Source: Chara braunii (taxonomy: Eukaryota; Streptophyta; Charophyceae; Charales; Characeae). From it: a DNA stretch of 21,295 bases. The stretch spans positions 3,622,782-3,644,076 of the forward strand of contig BFEA01000080.1 of assembly GCA_003427395.1 (NCBI GenBank). The letters run 5' to 3'. How positions within the stretch are numbered: the first letter of the stretch is position 1; each line of letters starts with the position of its first letter. Of the stretch, positions 18,731 to 21,295 are shown piece by piece. The translations under genes were made by a program, and so were the position numbers. Below the pieces are notes generated by a model. The model did not search any database and was not told the origin of the DNA. It saw only the letters and a program-made list of their open reading frames with translations.

Positions 18731-18903
18731 GGGCCAAGTCCCACTAGGTAGCAGCGTTGAGCTTACCTCAACGCCTCAATGTGGAGGCTTTTGCGGGCAT
18801 GTGCAGAAATGGTGTTGAGTTTCCTGAACTGCACGTCTCCACAAACACGTCCACATTCAGGCGTTGAGGTAGCTCAACGCTGCTACCTAGTGGGACTTGG
18901 CCC
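18731..18903. mobile_element. MITE 2 (173 bp, long foldback)
   Basis: Left arm starts GGGCCAAGTCCCACTAG; the complement of the right end is identical for about 33 bp, and pairing then continues with one unpaired T and mismatches to ~75 bp per arm, so the element is nearly one hairpin. Flanks are CTG (18728-18730) and CTC (18904-18906), a possible 3-bp TSD with one change. No coding. Confidence 0.88.
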
Positions 18904-19222
18904 CTCTGGGCCTGTGGGAATCTGGGATGTAATATGATCCTTCACGGAAGAAAAGCTCAAAATTTGGGCCAAATATGTGTGGAAAAATATCTCGATTCCG
19001 GTGCGCAATTTTGTTTTTCAAATTCAAATTAACGAAATGTCAGTTAGTGGAGATGAGGTGGAGAATAGGCCTGAAGCTTATTACCTACCCGTCGATTGGA
19101 ATTTTTTTTTTCCTTCTTGGGGTACTGAAGGAAAACCCCCTTCGAGTCTTCGAGATAATAATATGATCAAAATCTGGGAGCAGGTAGATCGAATGCACTG
19201 CTGATAATATAATTGTTCTCTG

Positions 19223-19388
19223 AGGCGTGGTCCCACTAGCAACGAGGATCGGATAGAATGCCTGAATCTGGACGAGTTTGTAGAGAGGTGCAGGAAATCG
19301 AGATTGAACTGCTTTTCCACATCTCTGCATAAAACACGTCCAGATTCAGGCATCCGGTCCGATCCTCTTTGCTAGTGGGACCTCGCCC
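19223..19388. mobile_element. MITE 3 (166 bp, TSD CTG)
   Basis: Ends AGGCGTGGTCCCACTAGC and (complement) GGGCGAGGTCCCACTAGC start inverted repeats that cover most of the element. CTG flanks it at 19220-19222 and 19389-19391. The arm segment GCCTGAATCTGGACGTGTTT is nearly identical to GCCTGAATGTGGACGTGTTT in MITE 2, so they are one family. Confidence 0.88.
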
Positions 19389-19391
19389 CTG

Positions 19392-21160
19392 GACTCTGGA
19401 GTTGGTTGGCAAAATTAATGCATTTAGGGTTAGCCTAGGGTAAATCATATCGTTCTGGTATGACTCTTGAGTCTTGATATGTATGATCATTATTTTTGCT
19501 CTTAGACTACCTGGTGGATCTCTCCGGATCGAAGAGGAGCAAACAAATGTTGCCTGTATTTTTATTTGTTTATTTATTTTTTTCCCACACAAATAACTTA
19601 AAGCCCCTTTATATTCTGGAGGGGGCACTCACTGCTGCATTTCAGATCTTGTTGCTTGTCAAACCACCCGGACCTTTCCCAGCTATTTTGCCGACGCGGG
19701 AGGCTGGCAGAGGGTTCGGGGCTTCCGCACCGAACCGAAAGGGCTGGATCCTGCGGGCGCCAGCCAGAATGAGGAGTCCCGGGCCGGTACATCTTTTTTT
19801 AAATATTTTTGGGCCCGCGCAGGGCGAAGTTTTAGGCTCGGCATCTATAGCTGAGAAACGTACTGGTGGTTTAAACTTTAAACAACAAAAGGCTCTGCTT
19901 GATGCACGTTTTGCAGCCAGATTTCTTTGGAGACTCTCCTTTTCACTACCGCTGCGAACTGTTTGGGTGCAGCAGCAGTGTTGCCGCGGCTCACGTCTCT
20001 GCAGCTGGCAGCTGCAGCATTGCTCTCACACAACTTGAAAAGGCTTTTACCAAACGACCAACCCCTCAAAGGGCCTCTGAGTCAATGCCGGGAATGCCCT
20101 CGACGTGTCATATATAGCAATTACGACGGGTGGTCCAAGGGAACTTAGGGAAGTACCAAGTTAACCGAAAACTGAGGTGGAACATCAAAGAGGTAGTGCT
20201 GAACATGTGAAGGAGAAGGAGGACTTCAAGAGGAAGCTGAGATGCCTGCGTGCAAGTAGAACCCCAACTTGAAGGCAAGTAGTCAATTTCCCTTGGAAGC
20301 GTTCAATAACACGTACTATTTGCAGGCATCTACAGCAGGAGTGTTATGCCATAACTGCCATGATTTTTTTTTCTGGTTTTGATCAAGTTCTCTGCAGCTG
20401 TATTCAGCCGGTGGTGTTGAGCTGAGCGCCCTTCATGTGGAGAACAAGTTGAAGTGGGCGCTAAGTCATGGCCACCTCCATTGCCTGGAGACCTTGCAAT
20501 CCCCACTGTGACAGAAGGAGGAGATTAATTTACCAAAGTGGCAACTGGCATTGCTGGAAACTACTGGAAACTCGAAACTGCGAACTGGAAAGAAATGGTG
20601 CTGACGTGACGTCCAAAATGTGGCCTGCAGGCAGAGGTGCAGAGTACATAGTACAGGTAGTACACAAGAGGTCTGCAAGAGTCCGCGCAGATCGAACATA
20701 ATCGGAATTGCGGAAATTCGGAACATTTTAGGAAAGATGGGAGTTAGAGGAGAACCGGGCTGAAATAGAAATCGAAATGGAAATCGAAAGCTCCTTCTGG
20801 TACTACTGGGTCTGAGAATCAGGGAGGGGGGGAAAGGTGAAGAGAAGCGAAGGGAGAAAGGGGCAGATGCAATCTTTGGGAGAATTGGGACAGCGGGGAC
20901 AGAAGGCATTGCCAATGAGTCTACCGTCCCCCACTGTCACGTCATGCAATGGTAAAGATGCATTGTCACACAAGTGACAAATCCATTCGGAAAAGAAACA
21001 CAAATTTAATACAAAATTATGGCAAAAAGAAGTGAACTGGATAAGTGAATTATCCTAAATCACATAAAGAAGTGAAAATGTGTCCATGTGAAGTACTATG
21101 GGCATACACGCAGGATAGCAAAAGCCGTGATGGCGTGCTTAGTTGTCCCGGAAGATTGAC
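19392..21160. other. Right-hand interval without supported genes
   Basis: Open frames of 60-180 codons exist (the longest plus-strand one starts from a non-ATG codon at 19496), but none has motifs or a protein-like composition I trust. A TATATA match lies near 20112 and the region 20700-20900 is purine-rich. Exons of a multi-exon gene cannot be excluded by eye. Confidence 0.4.
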
Positions 21161-21295
21161 GTCTGAAGCAAAAGGGGTCTCAGCCTGGCTGTTTTTTGGG
21201 GGTGTGAAGCAAAAGGGGTCTCAGCCTGGCTGTTTTTTTGGGGTGTGAAGCAAAAGGGGTCTCAGCCTGGCTGTTTTTTTGGGGTCTGAAGCAAA
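21161..21295. repeat. 41-bp minisatellite, 3.3 copies to the window edge
   Basis: Units begin at 21161, 21202, 21243 and 21284 (partial). Each reads GTSTGAAGCAAAAGGGGTCT, then CAGCCTGGCTG, a T6-7 run and G's. Copies differ by one or two bases. The array continues past the window. Confidence 0.97.

Noticed and set aside
18731-18903. MITE 2 hairpin as a microRNA gene
   Set aside because: The element has transposon ends, a possible TSD and two relatives close by; the foldback is explained by TIRs. Small-RNA output is possible but a miRNA call is not supported.
19496-20038. 180-codon plus-strand open frame
   Set aside because: It begins at a non-ATG codon, has no recognisable motif, shows shifting composition along its length, and overlaps similar open frames on the other strand.
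21161-21295. CRISPR-like array
   Set aside because: Units are contiguous with no unique spacers; it is a plain tandem repeat in a eukaryotic context.

Overview
This window looks like an intergenic, transposon-packed stretch of a plant-type nuclear genome. The most likely source is a streptophyte (charophyte alga or land plant). The grounds are LINEs with an apurinic-type endonuclease, a plant-L1-style first ORF and a zf-RVT C-terminus, a tRNA-derived SINE with a poly(A) tail, and a cluster of 3-bp-TSD MITEs. I cannot fix the species. I find no intact gene: every recognisable coding region is a broken transposon gene.

Layout, left to right. 1-76 is a (CT)38 microsatellite. 420-5760 is LINE A on the minus strand, with two long frames (ORF1 5760-2683, endonuclease-RT ORF2 2539-~420). 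Each frame is still readable end to end but carries about ten stop codons. Upstream of it, 5761-7198 is a purine-rich block with degenerate repeats that may be its 5' UTR. A T60 run (7199-7258) precedes LINE B (plus strand, ~7262-8397), a decayed RT cut off inside the RT domain. Its end coincides with the poly(T) tail of LINE C (minus strand, 8398-~13600), which is represented by its zf-RVT C-terminus and 3' UTR.

LINE C is split by a younger insertion, element D (9302-13201, plus strand). D is 3.9 kb with no long ORF. It ends in a poly(A) tail and is flanked by a perfect 17-bp target-site duplication. Removing D and one TSD copy restores a continuous LINE C reading frame. D contains an AT-rich TIR element (10061-10588) and a 280-bp direct repeat.

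Further right come a probable 5' LTR, leader and gag start of an LTR element (~13978-16199), the 3' end of another minus-strand LINE (element F, 16852-~17287), a tRNA-derived SINE (~17298-17485), three related foldback MITEs (18069-18165, 18731-18903, 19223-19388), and a 41-bp minisatellite running off the right edge.

The most interesting signal is a 3'-end RNA motif shared by LINE C, element F and the noncoding element D. It is GGGACG followed at once by a 5-bp stem closing a 7-nt loop CCCNNTT. Stem bases differ between copies but keep pairing. This looks like the recognition hairpin of a stringent-type LINE reverse transcriptase, and it would explain how the noncoding D was mobilised.
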